A stretch of 64,000 nt of DNA from Sulfurospirillum sp036802865 (lineage in GTDB: Bacteria; Campylobacterota; Campylobacteria; Campylobacterales; Sulfurospirillaceae): positions 809,648 to 873,647 of the forward strand of contig NZ_DAIRVK010000001.1 of the NCBI RefSeq assembly GCF_036802865.1, written 5' to 3'. Of this stretch, positions 33,690 to 42,188 are shown piece by piece. Positions within the stretch are counted from its first letter, which is position 1; each line of letters begins with the position of its first letter. Under the pieces are notes generated by a model. The model was not told where the DNA came from and made no database searches. It worked only from the letters and a program-made list of their open reading frames with translations. Position numbers and translations under genes: made by a program.

Positions 33690-35330
33690 TTACATCATTC
33701 CGCCCATGCCTCCCATTCCGCCCATGCCACCCATATCTGGCATTGATGGAGCTTTGTCCTCTTTTGCATTGCTAATAGTAGCTTCCGTTGTCAACAGTAA
33801 ACTTGCAACAGAAACAGCATTTTGAAGTGCGATGCGAGAAACTTTAACAGGATCAACGATACCTGCATCAAACATATCGACATACTCACCGGTTGAAGCG
33901 TTGAAACCATAGTTTGCTTTGGTGCTTGTAAGAACATTGTTTGCAACAACGCCTGCATCAAAGCCAGCATTCTCAGCGATTTGTTTCAAAGGTGCTTTAA
34001 GAGCACGTGTAACGATGTCAGCACCGATGGCTTCATCGCCAGTAAGGTTTAGTTTGATTTTAGCATTTGCAAGCAAGAATGCAGAACCACCACCTACAAC
34101 GATACCTTCTTCAACAGCCGCTTTAGTCGCTGAAAGTGCATCATCCACACGGTCTTTTTTCTCTTTCATCTCAGTTTCAGTAGCCGCACCAACTTTGATA
34201 ACCGCAACACCACCGCTTAGTTTTGCTAAACGCTCTTGTAGTTTTTCTCTATCGTAGTCACTGCTTGTCTCTGCGATTTGCGCTTTGATTTGTCCAACAC
34301 GAGCGTCAATGCGAGCTTTGTCGCCATTACCATTAACGATGGTTGTGTTGTCTTTATCGATCACGATGCGCGCTGCTTGACCAAGGTCTGCTAGTGTTGC
34401 CGCTTCAAGAGTACGTCCTAGCTCTTCACTGATGACTTCACCACCACTGATGATAGCGATGTCTTCTAACATTGCTTTTCTTCTATCACCAAAACCTGGA
34501 GCTTTAACCGCAGCGATGTTTAAAACACCTCTTAGTTTGTTAACAACAAGTGTTGCCAATGCTTCACCATCGATATCTTCAGCGATAATAAGTAAAGGTT
34601 TACCTGTTTTTTGAACTTGCTCAAGCACTGGTAAAAGATCTTTTAAGTTAGAGATTTTTTTGTCAAACAATAAAATAAATGGGTGTTCCATAACAGTTTG
34701 CATTTTCTCAGGGTTGGTTACAAAGTAAGGAGAGAGGTAACCACGGTCAAACTGCATACCCTCAACAACGTCTAACTCGTCTTGGATGCCTTTCGCTTCT
34801 TCAACGGTAATAACGCCATCTTTGCCTACTTTTTCCATAGCTTCAGCGATTAACTCACCGATGACCGTGTCAGAGTTTGCAGAAATCGTTGCAACTTGTG
34901 CGATCTCTTTTTTATCTTTAACAGCTTTTGCCATTGTTTTAAGTTCAGCGATAATTGCTTCAGCCGCTTTGTCCATACCACGTTTTACTTCGACTGGGTT
35001 TGCACCAGCTGTGATGTTTCTAAGGCCTTCTTTAAAAATTGCATGTGCAAGAACGGTTGCAGTTGTTGTACCATCACCCGCTTGGTCAGCAGTTTTAGAC
35101 GCAACTTCTTTAACAAGTTGAGCACCCATGTTTTCGATAGTATCTTTAAGTTCGATCTCTTTTGCAACAGAAACACCGTCTTTTGTGATGCTAGGAGCAC
35201 CGAAACTTTTTTGAATTAAAACGTTGCGACCACGTGGTCCCATTGTAACTTTTACTGCATCATTTAGTTTTTTAACGCCTTCGTAAAGTGCATTGCGTGC
35301 GCTGTCTGAAAATAGAATCTCTTTTGCCAT
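33690..35330 (-). CDS. groEL: Chaperonin GroEL (60 kDa)
   Basis: The 546-residue chaperonin subunit that folds proteins in the GroEL-GroES chamber. It shows the family's opening (AKEILFSDSAR), the ATP-site motif VTMGPRGRNVLIQKSFG and GDGTTTATVLA, and the C-terminal flexible GGM repeat tail. It is 27 bp downstream of groES in the usual order and shares its CIRCE-controlled promoter. Confidence 0.99.
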   Translation of the reverse strand: MAKEILFSDSARNALYEGVKKLNDAVKVTMGPRGRNVLIQKSFGAPSITKDGVSVAKEIELKDTIENMGAQLVKEVASKTADQAGDGTTTATVLAHAIFKEGLRNITAGANPVEVKRGMDKAAEAIIAELKTMAKAVKDKKEIAQVATISANSDTVIGELIAEAMEKVGKDGVITVEEAKGIQDELDVVEGMQFDRGYLSPYFVTNPEKMQTVMEHPFILLFDKKISNLKDLLPVLEQVQKTGKPLLIIAEDIDGEALATLVVNKLRGVLNIAAVKAPGFGDRRKAMLEDIAIISGGEVISEELGRTLEAATLADLGQAARIVIDKDNTTIVNGNGDKARIDARVGQIKAQIAETSSDYDREKLQERLAKLSGGVAVIKVGAATETEMKEKKDRVDDALSATKAAVEEGIVVGGGSAFLLANAKIKLNLTGDEAIGADIVTRALKAPLKQIAENAGFDAGVVANNVLTSTKANYGFNASTGEYVDMFDAGIVDPVKVSRIALQNAVSVASLLLTTEATISNAKEDKAPSMPDMGGMGGMGGMGGMM

Positions 35331-35357
35331 GTTTAATTCCTTTTTTTAATTGATTGA

Positions 35358-35624
35358 TTATAAAACGCCTAAGAGGTCGTCAGTGTTCATTACGAGGTAT
35401 GCTTTGCCGTCTAATGTAATCTCTGTACCTGCATATTTTGCAAACACAACTTTGTCACCAACTGCAACAAGACCTTTTTCTGCAACTTTTGGACTTACAG
35501 CTCTAACAATACCGCTAAGAGGTTTTTCTTTAGCATTGTCAGGGATGATAATACCTGAAGCAGTCGTAGTGGCTTCTTCGATTCTCTCAAGAAGTACTCT
35601 TTTTCCTAATGGTTTGAAAGTCAT
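35358..35624 (-). CDS. groES: Co-chaperonin GroES (10 kDa)
   Basis: The 88-residue lid of the GroEL chamber. It has FKPLGKRVLLERIEE, the mobile loop region (TTASGIIIPDNAKEKP) and the closing VIN-like strand region. An AAAGGAC ribosome site lies 6 bp before the ATG. It is first in the groESL operon, with a sigma-70 promoter and a CIRCE element upstream. Confidence 0.98.
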   Translation of the reverse strand: MTFKPLGKRVLLERIEEATTTASGIIIPDNAKEKPLSGIVRAVSPKVAEKGLVAVGDKVVFAKYAGTEITLDGKAYLVMNTDDLLGVL

Positions 35625-35649
35625 TTGAATGTCCTTTTGACTAAAATTT

Positions 35650-35676
35650 TTAGCACTCGTTTATTTCGAGTGACAA
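35650..35676. promoter_or_regulatory. CIRCE operator (HrcA binding site)
   Basis: The left arm is TTAGCACTC (35650-35658), the spacer is 9 bp, and the right arm is GAGTGACAA (35668-35676). The consensus is TTAGCACTC-N9-GAGTGCTAA, so the left arm is exact and the right arm differs at two positions. It overlaps the predicted transcription start of groESL, as expected for HrcA repression. Confidence 0.9.
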
Positions 35677-35677
35677 A

Positions 35678-35706
35678 ATTTTACACAAAAGTGGCTCAAA
35701 AGTCAA
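35678..35706 (-). promoter_or_regulatory. groESL sigma-70 promoter
   Basis: On the minus strand TTGACT (35706-35701) and TAAAAT (35683-35678) are 17 bp apart. The start of transcription should fall near 35671, inside the CIRCE element. Confidence 0.8.
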
Positions 35707-35835
35707 GAAAAAAGAGGTAAAAGTTTAGTCTACTGTACTCAATGTTTCCTGTTTTTGTTCAAGTTTCCAGAAAGGCGCATTAATTAACCTAGATATAAGT
35801 TTTATGACTATATAATGCCAACCTCTTTTAACCAT

Positions 35836-35912
35836 GTCAAGGTAGCTCAGCTGGTTAGAGCGCTGGTCTCATAAGCCGGAGGTCGAGGGTTCGAGTCCCT
35901 CTCTTGACACCA
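35836..35912 (+). tRNA. tRNA-Met (anticodon CAT, elongator)
   Basis: A complete cloverleaf with encoded CCA. The acceptor stem pairs GTCAAGG with TCTTGAC (one G-T), the D arm is GCTCAGCTGGTTAGAGC, the anticodon loop is CTCATAA (CAT), and the T arm is GAGGG-TTCGAGT-CCCTC. The G1-C72 pair argues against an initiator tRNA; a tRNA-Ile read after lysidine modification of CAT is a lesser alternative. It is the left border of an accessory region. Confidence 0.93.
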
Positions 35913-36323
35913 CTCACTTTTCACAAACCCTTATCCCATAGCACTTTCAAGCAACTCAGCTATAACTTTTAATTATTATCTCCAGAGTCGGAGGTCTAAA
36001 TTTTTGGCTCATTTTTGGCACAATTTGACTCGCTTTTGGCTCGAAAAAGACTCAGCCTTTTATCTTCACTTTTGATTTTGTATCATTGAAGTTGGGGGGG
36101 GATAGAAAACTTTTTTAAGATTTTTGTAACCCGTTGAATATAATATTTTAATTTATTAACCAGTTATCGATATAGCGTAAAATTGGTAACTCAAAAGTTT
36201 AGCTCCGACCCTTTTTATTTCGTTTTATTTTTATTCGTATTTTCGAGTGGGCGTCAAATGAACATTAAAATTAGGTATACGCTCTTGAAAATATAACTTC
36301 TTTCTGTTGTAGCTTATGCCCTT
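35913..36323. other. Non-coding accessory DNA after tRNA-Met
   Basis: No convincing gene in ~410 bp. A run of eight G (36094-36101) is the longest homopolymer G tract noticed here. On the minus strand, about 35988-36075 reads as a 28-codon open fragment ending AKSESNCAKNEPKI, which could be the tail of a decayed integrase, but this is too short to claim. Confidence 0.5.
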
Positions 36324-36408
36324 GTTAAACGAATTACAGTTTTAATCACCCTTCAATTCAATTAAAGGGTGAAATAAGAACTTCAACTTAAAAATCTCTA
36401 CAGAATTT
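36324..36408. repeat. Inverted-repeat element A (truncated copy)
   Basis: About 85 bp resembling element B (39242-39341) over its whole length: shared blocks are AACGAA, CAGTTTTA, AATTCAAT, GAACTTCAACTT and TCTACAGAATTT in the same order. It has its own 8-bp stem TCACCCTT/AAGGGTGA. The right arm present in B is missing here. Confidence 0.6.
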
Positions 36409-36440
36409 GATAAAGAAATACATCACAATAAGGAGAAACA

Positions 36441-36690
36441 ATGTTTAGGCAAGTATCATGCAAAAATGTTGGTATTTTTACTCCTTTGTTGTGTGATTTT
36501 TACTTGGTAGGGACTACTTTTTTACTTTATTTTTTCTAGGTTATGTATATCTTGAAAAACAAATTGATGAGCATAATATTTCACGCGATCGTGCAATGCA
36601 ACAAGTAGATGAACTGCGCCAGTCATCAGATGATTTAACACGTATGGCATGCTCTTATACTATTACCCTCAACCCTATGTATCAATGGTG
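36441..36690 (+). pseudogene. Remnant of a membrane sensor protein (5' end only)
   Basis: An AAGGAG site and ATG 36441 begin a frame that reads FTPLLCDFYLVG and soon stops. A second frame continues with YVYLEKQIDEHN and then DELRQSSDDLTRMACSYTIT before stopping at ~36690. RQSSDDLTRM is a familiar motif in the periplasmic domains of sensor kinases and diguanylate cyclases, so this is the frameshifted and truncated front of such a gene. Confidence 0.65.
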
Positions 36691-36825
36691 AACGTTCCAA
36701 AAATCTTGTAATGTGTTTACTCATGTCTCGCATGAAATTATTATGTAAATTAAGCTGGATTTAAAACGGATGTCCGAAAATATCTAAATGTAGGTGGAAC
36801 TCGGTAAGCGTTTATATGTGAGGCT

Positions 36826-38028
36826 TTATTCTAGGGCTATGGTGAGTGTTTTGATAATTATTTGTGTATCAGCCAGAGGATTAGCACTTACGGAGCGAAT
36901 CCAGTGTTGATTGAAAACAGTGCAAGTGGAGAACATACCTATTGGAAGTTTATCAAAGAGTTCTTGCGTACCGATGTGTAAAGGTCGAAAGACATTAATT
37001 CCTGTTTGCCCTGTTGCTAGTGTTTCAATGCGAGACTCGGCTTGTAGAAATTGAGCGAGCTTATGAGCTGATTGCATAGTGTGTTCGATACAATCAGCTA
37101 ATCCTTCTTTACCCCAAGCAAGGAGTGTTGCCAAGAGTAAAACGGCTGAGGCGCAACGTGAACCTTGGATACCCACATTGGGTGTTGCAAGGTAAGAACT
37201 TCCAAAGGAAATAGCTTTATGGGCTTTTTCAGAGTCTTTGAAAAAAATGATGGCGGAATCTTTGGGTTGAAAGAACCACTTATGGGTTGAGATTGCTATG
37301 GAGTCAGCATATTCAATTCCCTCAAGCAATGAAGCATACATGGGAGAAAGTCGAAGTGCGCCTGCCCATGCGGCGTCAACATGTGTCCATGCAGCCTTAC
37401 CACATAGCGTGAGCGTATCGAGTGCTCCTAATGTTGTTGTTCCCTCTGTTAAAACCAAAGCACTTTTGGAAAGGTCTCCAAGAGATGACGCATCTAGTGT
37501 TCCGTCCTTACATACAGGAATTGGACGATAGTTTAGCCCTAAAAGATGTGCTGCTTTTGGAATGCTAATGTGTGCTGCTTCTGAAGCAACGACTTCCATG
37601 ACACCCGCACACTCTCTTGCTGCCCACAAGGCTGTTAGATTGGCAAGAGTTGAGCCTGCGCAAAAATGACCGCCACTCATACCAAATAAGGGTGAAAGCC
37701 ATTCGATGACACGTTCTTCGGCTCCTTTTGCAAATGGAGATGTGGCAGGGTGAAGGAGGTTTTGATTGAGTCTTGCATTCCACAATGCGATTGCCCATGT
37801 AATCCATGGAGTAGGTGGATCCATGTGTGCGAGAGCAAAAGGTGCATCTAAATGTGTCGCTTTGCCCAGTATATGAGGTGCCAAAAGCTCTAGCGTTTGT
37901 GTCTCACCGATGCCAGAAAGAGGTAAAGTATCGGGCAAGGAAGTTGTCTCTAGATGTGTTTTGTTGAGATACTCAACTGCCGTATGTAAATCAGGATGAG
38001 GGGTAAAGCGTTGATGGATAGTTTTCAT
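36826..38028 (-). CDS. PLP-dependent group II amino-acid decarboxylase
   Basis: A 400-residue pyridoxal-phosphate enzyme. The cofactor Lys is in ISTHKWFFQPKDS, the ring-facing Asp in HVDAAWAGAL, and the early SGGHFCAGSTLANLTAL segment lines the phosphate site. This places it with the glutamate/aspartate/aromatic amino-acid and diaminobutyrate decarboxylases, though it is shorter than most (450-500). ATG 38028 with GGA eight bases upstream is preferred over TTG 38040. It lies inside the island next to a GlxA-type regulator on the same strand. Its composition is less AT-rich than that of the other island genes, hinting at a separate origin. The substrate is unknown. Confidence 0.82.
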   Translation of the reverse strand: MKTIHQRFTPHPDLHTAVEYLNKTHLETTSLPDTLPLSGIGETQTLELLAPHILGKATHLDAPFALAHMDPPTPWITWAIALWNARLNQNLLHPATSPFAKGAEERVIEWLSPLFGMSGGHFCAGSTLANLTALWAARECAGVMEVVASEAAHISIPKAAHLLGLNYRPIPVCKDGTLDASSLGDLSKSALVLTEGTTTLGALDTLTLCGKAAWTHVDAAWAGALRLSPMYASLLEGIEYADSIAISTHKWFFQPKDSAIIFFKDSEKAHKAISFGSSYLATPNVGIQGSRCASAVLLLATLLAWGKEGLADCIEHTMQSAHKLAQFLQAESRIETLATGQTGINVFRPLHIGTQELFDKLPIGMFSTCTVFNQHWIRSVSANPLADTQIIIKTLTIALE

Positions 38029-38217
38029 GATTAGTTCCAAGTAAATTTTAGAGGTATTTTATACTAAAGTAGATAAAACTCCTCGTCATATTGGTATTGT
38101 TGGACAGAAGCTTATATAGCCTAATAAAGATGATATTTATCAATTATTGCACTTATATAATCGAAAGACTATTTTAAGCGTTTTTACAATGCGGTAATTA
38201 AGTATGCAAAGCTATTA

Positions 38218-39165
38218 TCACGCATTAAGATTTATAGTCTGTTTAAATCTATGCTTATATTCTTTAGGGTTTAAAGATGTTTCTCTTTTAAAAAACTGCC
38301 TGAAAGTACTTTCATCAAAATAGCCAACTTCTATAGTAATATCACTAAATTTTTTATTTGTAGTAATTAGCAACTCTTTTGCTTTTTCGATTCGAAGATT
38401 TTTTAAATATTGTATAGGTGAAATATTTAGTGACTTTTTAAATCTTCTTGAAAATGTTTTTTCTGTTATATTTAATCTATTTGCTAAGTCTAAAACTGAA
38501 ATTTGTTCATGTAAATTGTCTTGCATCCATTGCACTATAGTTTTTATTTCTTTATCATCATATAAAAAAATTGTAGAAAAATTTTTATATGATTTTTGAG
38601 AGTCTCTTCCTTTATCAATAATCATCAAATTTGCCAGTTGATTAGCTGTTCTATTACTATGTGTTTTTTCAATAATATATAAGCATAAATCTAAATAGGC
38701 ATGTATTCCAGCTGCAGTTATGATACCTTTTTGGTCTATTAATATTTTGTTTACGTCAAGGTTGACATTAGGAAATTCTTTTTTGAACTTATCTTCATAT
38801 ATCCAATGTGTTGTAGCTTCTTTTCCATCAAGCAAGTTGGTTTTTGCCAATATAAAACTGCCTATACAAGTTGAAGCGAGTAGAGCTTTATTTTGATATT
38901 GGTAAATCAACCAAGCGATTATTTTTTCTGATACATCAAATGAATGATCATTTACTGTAGGTGGAATGATAACAGCGTCATAAAAGGTATCTAAAGATAA
39001 GGGGACAGTATCAAAATACTTAACAACTTCTAAACTAACAAATGTTGTCTTTATCTCTTGTTCATCCTTTGCTTTACAAAAATCATTATTAATCATAAAC
39101 ATATCTTCTATCCCATAAGCAGCTGATTTTAATACATTTTCTAAAATTAAAATGGCTATATTCAT
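38218..39165 (-). CDS. GlxA-type AraC-family transcriptional regulator
   Basis: A 315-residue regulator. The N-terminal ~190 residues have the DJ-1/PfpI-like fold of GlxA regulators, with ASTCIGSFILAKTNLLDGKEATTHW including the Cys at the nucleophile elbow. The C-terminal ~100 residues carry two HTH units (ISVLDLANRLNITEKTFSRRFKK and FSDITIEVGYFDESTFRQFFKR). Strongly AT-rich. The nearest candidate target is the decarboxylase gene downstream on the same strand, 190 bp away, or the exported protein gene at 39386; neither is proven. Confidence 0.87.
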   Translation of the reverse strand: MNIAILILENVLKSAAYGIEDMFMINNDFCKAKDEQEIKTTFVSLEVVKYFDTVPLSLDTFYDAVIIPPTVNDHSFDVSEKIIAWLIYQYQNKALLASTCIGSFILAKTNLLDGKEATTHWIYEDKFKKEFPNVNLDVNKILIDQKGIITAAGIHAYLDLCLYIIEKTHSNRTANQLANLMIIDKGRDSQKSYKNFSTIFLYDDKEIKTIVQWMQDNLHEQISVLDLANRLNITEKTFSRRFKKSLNISPIQYLKNLRIEKAKELLITTNKKFSDITIEVGYFDESTFRQFFKRETSLNPKEYKHRFKQTINLNA

Positions 39166-39241
39166 ATTTTGTCCAAAATAACATTTTTTATGGCAAAAAT
39201 GCCTATTCTGGATTATATCATACTATGAGATAATAACAATT

Positions 39242-39341
39242 GTCCAACGAAATGCAGTTTTAGCTATCCTCTAATTCAATGAAAAGCTAGAATACGAACT
39301 TCAACTTGAAAATATCTACAGAATTTTGTACTTCGTTTGAT
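39242..39341. repeat. Inverted-repeat element B
   Basis: A 100-bp element bounded by imperfect inverted arms: GTCCAACGAAATGCA at the left and TGTACTTCGTTTGAT at the right match at 11 of 14 core positions. It resembles element A and shares ATTTTGTACTTC (39323-39334) with element E at 42287-42298. The arrangement recalls integron attC sites (RYYYAAC left core is met; the right core GTTTGAT departs from GTTRRRY by one base). Confidence 0.55.
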
Positions 39342-39385
39342 AGGGACTGCAGGCTTTAATTAATTTTGTAAAAAAGGAAGTTAGA

Positions 39386-40096
39386 ATGAAAAGTATGTTT
39401 GTTTATATTGCCATTGTTTTTATTTTATTCGGAGTTTCATCTCTTCAGGCGCAAACCTTTGATTTGTCACATACGGATCAGGTGAAGCCGAACAATGTGA
39501 TTGTTAAATCTGCTGATTTTGAAGGTCGCAAAAGTCTTCAGGTTTATCTTAGTGAAGAAAAACAGGCACAGATGTTGAAAGGACTTGGTGGGAATCATGC
39601 CACTTTTGCTTTAATACCCGTTGCTTTCCAAAATGGAATTATCGAGGTTGATATAGCCGGTGAAGTCAACGGCAAGGGTGATCCAGATTCACGGGGATTT
39701 ACTGGAATTGCTTTTCGCATCAATAATGATGTTTCCAAATTTGAAGCAATTTATCTGCGTATGACAAACGGACGCAATGCTGAGCCTGTCCCACCTTCTC
39801 CCCGCATTGACAGGGCAATTCAATACATCTCATATCCTGATTGGTCATTTGATCGATTCCGTAATGAATTTCCTGAACAATATGAAAAAGGTGCAAATAT
39901 TGCTCCTAAAAAATGGATTCATCTTAAAATCGAAGTCAAAGGAAGTGTGGCTAAGGCTTATTTAAATAATGAATTGGAACCTGCTATCACAGTCAGTGAT
40001 TTGAAAATGGGTGCCGAGGCCAAAGGCTCGGTCGGGCTTTGGGTAGATGATGGTTCAAATGGGTATTTTTCCAATTTGCAGATAATTTCGTATTAA
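39386..40096 (+). CDS. Exported protein with concanavalin/LamG-like fold
   Basis: A 236-residue protein with a Sec signal peptide (cleavage near LQAQ). The mature part reads as a beta-sandwich: ALIPVAFQNGIIEVDIAGEV, then GFTGIAFRINND, then WIHLKIEVKGSVAKAYLNNELEP and a closing GSVGLWVDDGSNGYFSNLQI. This layout is that of carbohydrate-binding domains of the 3-keto-disaccharide hydrolase/LamG type. No catalytic set is evident. It is a lone gene flanked by inverted-repeat elements B and C, and its composition differs from core genes, which suggests a captured cassette. Confidence 0.75.
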   Translation: MKSMFVYIAIVFILFGVSSLQAQTFDLSHTDQVKPNNVIVKSADFEGRKSLQVYLSEEKQAQMLKGLGGNHATFALIPVAFQNGIIEVDIAGEVNGKGDPDSRGFTGIAFRINNDVSKFEAIYLRMTNGRNAEPVPPSPRIDRAIQYISYPDWSFDRFRNEFPEQYEKGANIAPKKWIHLKIEVKGSVAKAYLNNELEPAITVSDLKMGAEAKGSVGLWVDDGSNGYFSNLQIISY

Positions 40097-40099
40097 AAG

Positions 40100-40206
40100 G
40101 TGTCAAACGAAGTGCAAAAGAGGCATATATAGTTCATAAGAGTCTATCTGTACTTTAGGTTTTTTTGGAGAATTTTATATAACTAAAATTGCACTTTTCT
40201 TGACAC
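40100..40206. repeat. Inverted-repeat element C
   Basis: A 107-bp element that starts 3 bp after the stop of the preceding gene. Its first 18 bp (40100-40117) and last 18 bp (40189-40206) are inverted copies at 15 of 18 positions. Its left arm with one flanking base pair set (40098-40120) also matches, inverted, the sequence at 42224-42246 at 20 of 23 positions. Confidence 0.65.
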
Positions 40207-40241
40207 TAATGATTGAAACAGAAATTTAAGAAAGGGTTATA

Positions 40242-41033
40242 ATGTACATATATCACATTAGAAATGCAACATTTGTAATAAATTCAAACGATAAATATAT
40301 TTTGATTGACCCGATGCTAAGTGGCAAAGGAGAACTGCCACCATTTTCCGTTATACAACATAAAATACAGATGAATCCAACTGTACCTTTGCCAAGTGAT
40401 GCTGATAGTATTTTAAACAAAACAACCGATTGCCTTATTACTCATTCGCAAACTTTTGGAATAAAAGTGCTACAACACACAGACCATTTAGATAAAAAAG
40501 GTGAATTGTTTTTAGTTTCAAAAAATATTCCTATTACCACTATTAAGAAAGATGCCTCTTATCTTAAAAAATACAATTTAAATGTTGTATCTGGTCTTAA
40601 TTTTTGGACAAAAAATGAATACCTAGAAGGATACATTACAGCAATCCCAGCAAGGCATGGACACGGTTGGATAAATAAGATTATGGCTAATGGTGCTGGA
40701 TATTTTATTGAGCTTCCAAATGAACCTACTGTGTATATATGTGGAGACACTGTATTGACTGAAGATGTCAAAAGGGCTATTTTGGAACTCAAACCTGATA
40801 TTGTAGTTGTAGCAGCCGGTAATGCTTCTCTTGATATTGGGAAACCTTTACTAATGAATATGGACGAAATTATTGAACTAATAAGACTTAGTCCGAACAT
40901 AGTAATTGCCAACCATATGGATTCTCTTAATCACTGCTCAATTTCTCGCAATATGCTAAAAGATAAATTAATGCAGGAAAATCTAATACATAGAGTTTTT
41001 ATCCCTGACGATGGTGAAAAAATTGAATTTTGA
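40242..41033 (+). CDS. MBL-fold metallo-hydrolase (UlaG-like)
   Basis: A 263-residue metallo-beta-lactamase-fold hydrolase. Recognisable parts are the start IRNATFVINSNDKYILIDPML, a metal-site stretch ending QHTDHLDKKG, PARHGHG, ICGDTV (Asp ligand) and IANHMDSLNH (final His). The usual THxHxDH signature is changed: TH and DHLD are separated by a longer loop (SQTFGIKVLQHT), so metal binding may differ. Very AT-rich. It is a single gene between element C and the integrase remnant; the substrate is unknown. Confidence 0.78.
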   Translation: MYIYHIRNATFVINSNDKYILIDPMLSGKGELPPFSVIQHKIQMNPTVPLPSDADSILNKTTDCLITHSQTFGIKVLQHTDHLDKKGELFLVSKNIPITTIKKDASYLKKYNLNVVSGLNFWTKNEYLEGYITAIPARHGHGWINKIMANGAGYFIELPNEPTVYICGDTVLTEDVKRAILELKPDIVVVAAGNASLDIGKPLLMNMDEIIELIRLSPNIVIANHMDSLNHCSISRNMLKDKLMQENLIHRVFIPDDGEKIEF

Positions 41034-41349
41034 TTTTCGGTTACCACACAATTTCGAAAAAATAGCACGCTAAGCTAAATTTACCTGTCTAAGTAGATTG
41101 AGATTTAGTAGGCGAAGATGATACTAGACCTCACAATTACAGTAATGGAATGACTCCACCTTTGTAGACACAATTTAATTCTGCAAAGCCATTTTTATAA
41201 AAAACAATATGGGTCTGAGTTAAACTTTTAACTTTTTATAGGTTAGTTTAAGAAAACAATGGCATGAAAAACAATTAGATTCAAGCCAAAGAGTAATATG
41301 GGGGGTAAACTTTTAACTCCTAAATTAACACTTTGTTTCACCAAAAACA
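41034..41349. other. Non-coding accessory DNA
   Basis: No gene seen in ~315 bp. It contains a 13-bp direct repeat TAAACTTTTAACT (41222-41234 and 41306-41318), each copy preceded by AATATGGG. A segment at 41118-41170 resembles 51982-52030 upstream of the hyf operon. Confidence 0.5.
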
Positions 41350-41393
41350 GTTAACCCGTCAGAACTTAACATCCAACGGGTCAACGGGTTAAC
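41350..41393 (-). terminator. Terminator of the integrase gene
   Basis: A perfect 10-bp stem, GTTAACCCGT with ACGGGTTAAC, closes a 24-nt loop. On the minus strand it is followed by TGTTTTTGG, 30 bp after the integrase stop. Confidence 0.65.
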
Positions 41394-41422
41394 ATTTCTA
41401 ATAAAAAACTTCCCTATTTTAA

Positions 41423-42188
41423 CTACGCATACAGTCTATCAATTCCACTATCAATTTTAGCTACATCCATCAGTCCATTCTTCACATAGTAATCCATTGT
41501 AGTCGAGAGCTTAGTATGCCCCAAATACTTCTGCGCAAGTGTGATAGGCATGTTGTTCTCAACAACTGAACTTGCAAAGCTGTGACGTGTAGCATAGAGG
41601 GTTTTATAAGTGATATTTAAATGCTCTAAAAGGGGCTTTAAATACGTTTTAACGATTGGACGTGACTCGAAGTATGGTTGAAGCGTATTTTCATTGGGAA
41701 ATACCCATAGAGAACTCTTTGCAGTTTGACTGTGAATGTGTAAAGCCTCTTTAACAGGCGCAGGCATGTAAACGGTATTGACAATGTTCGTCTTAGTGGA
41801 TTTTAACTTGCCATGTCTTTGACTGCGTTGTATGGTGATCGTGTTGTATGGTGATCGTGTTGTTCTCAAAGTCAATATCACCCCACTGTAAAGCCAAAGC
41901 TTCACCCGTTCTAAGTCCTGTGTTAAACGATAACGTAAGGAATGCTTTGAACCACCCTGTGGCATTTTCAAGAATTCTCTGCACTTCATCTTTGCTGTAG
42001 TATTTCTGTGAAGAATCGCTTTTGCTCTTACTGAACTGCTTTGACTTCTTATCAACAAGTGTCAATGGGTTTTTATCGATCATCTCATTGACAAGGGCAT
42101 AGTTCCAAATGAAGTTAAACGTTCGGTAGTATTTGTTAAAGCGAGACTTGCTTAACTGATTGGATTCAATCAAGAGGTGTTTTAAGTT
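41423..42188 (-). pseudogene. Tyrosine-type site-specific integrase, broken
   Basis: A phage/island integrase with two defects. The front half (QLSKSRFNKYYRTFNFIWNY, then GLRTGEALALQWGDIDFENN with the first catalytic Arg) is in one frame. The back half (YKTLYATRHSFASSV with His/Arg, LGHTKLSTTMDYY with His and the nucleophilic Tyr) is in another. The switch is caused by a 16-bp tandem duplication at 41827-41858: removing one copy restores a continuous reading through TITIQRSQRHGKLKSTK. The frame is open upstream only to 42188, so the arm-binding domain and part of the core-binding domain are missing. It is therefore inactive as it stands. Confidence 0.88.
41827..41858. repeat. 16-bp tandem duplication inside the integrase
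   Basis: GTTGTATGGTGATCGT occurs twice without a gap (41827-41842 and 41843-41858). Since 16 is not a multiple of three, it shifts the frame. The copies are identical, so the event is recent or the tract is unstable. Confidence 0.95.

Noticed and set aside
33690..35330. Several long plus-strand open frames opposite groEL
   Set aside because: They are antisense shadows of a highly conserved gene with strong codon bias; none has a ribosome site or recognisable product.
35988..36075. Minus-strand fragment ending AKSESNCAKNEPKI as a second integrase remnant
   Set aside because: Only 28 codons between two stops, and no catalytic motif; too short to support a call.
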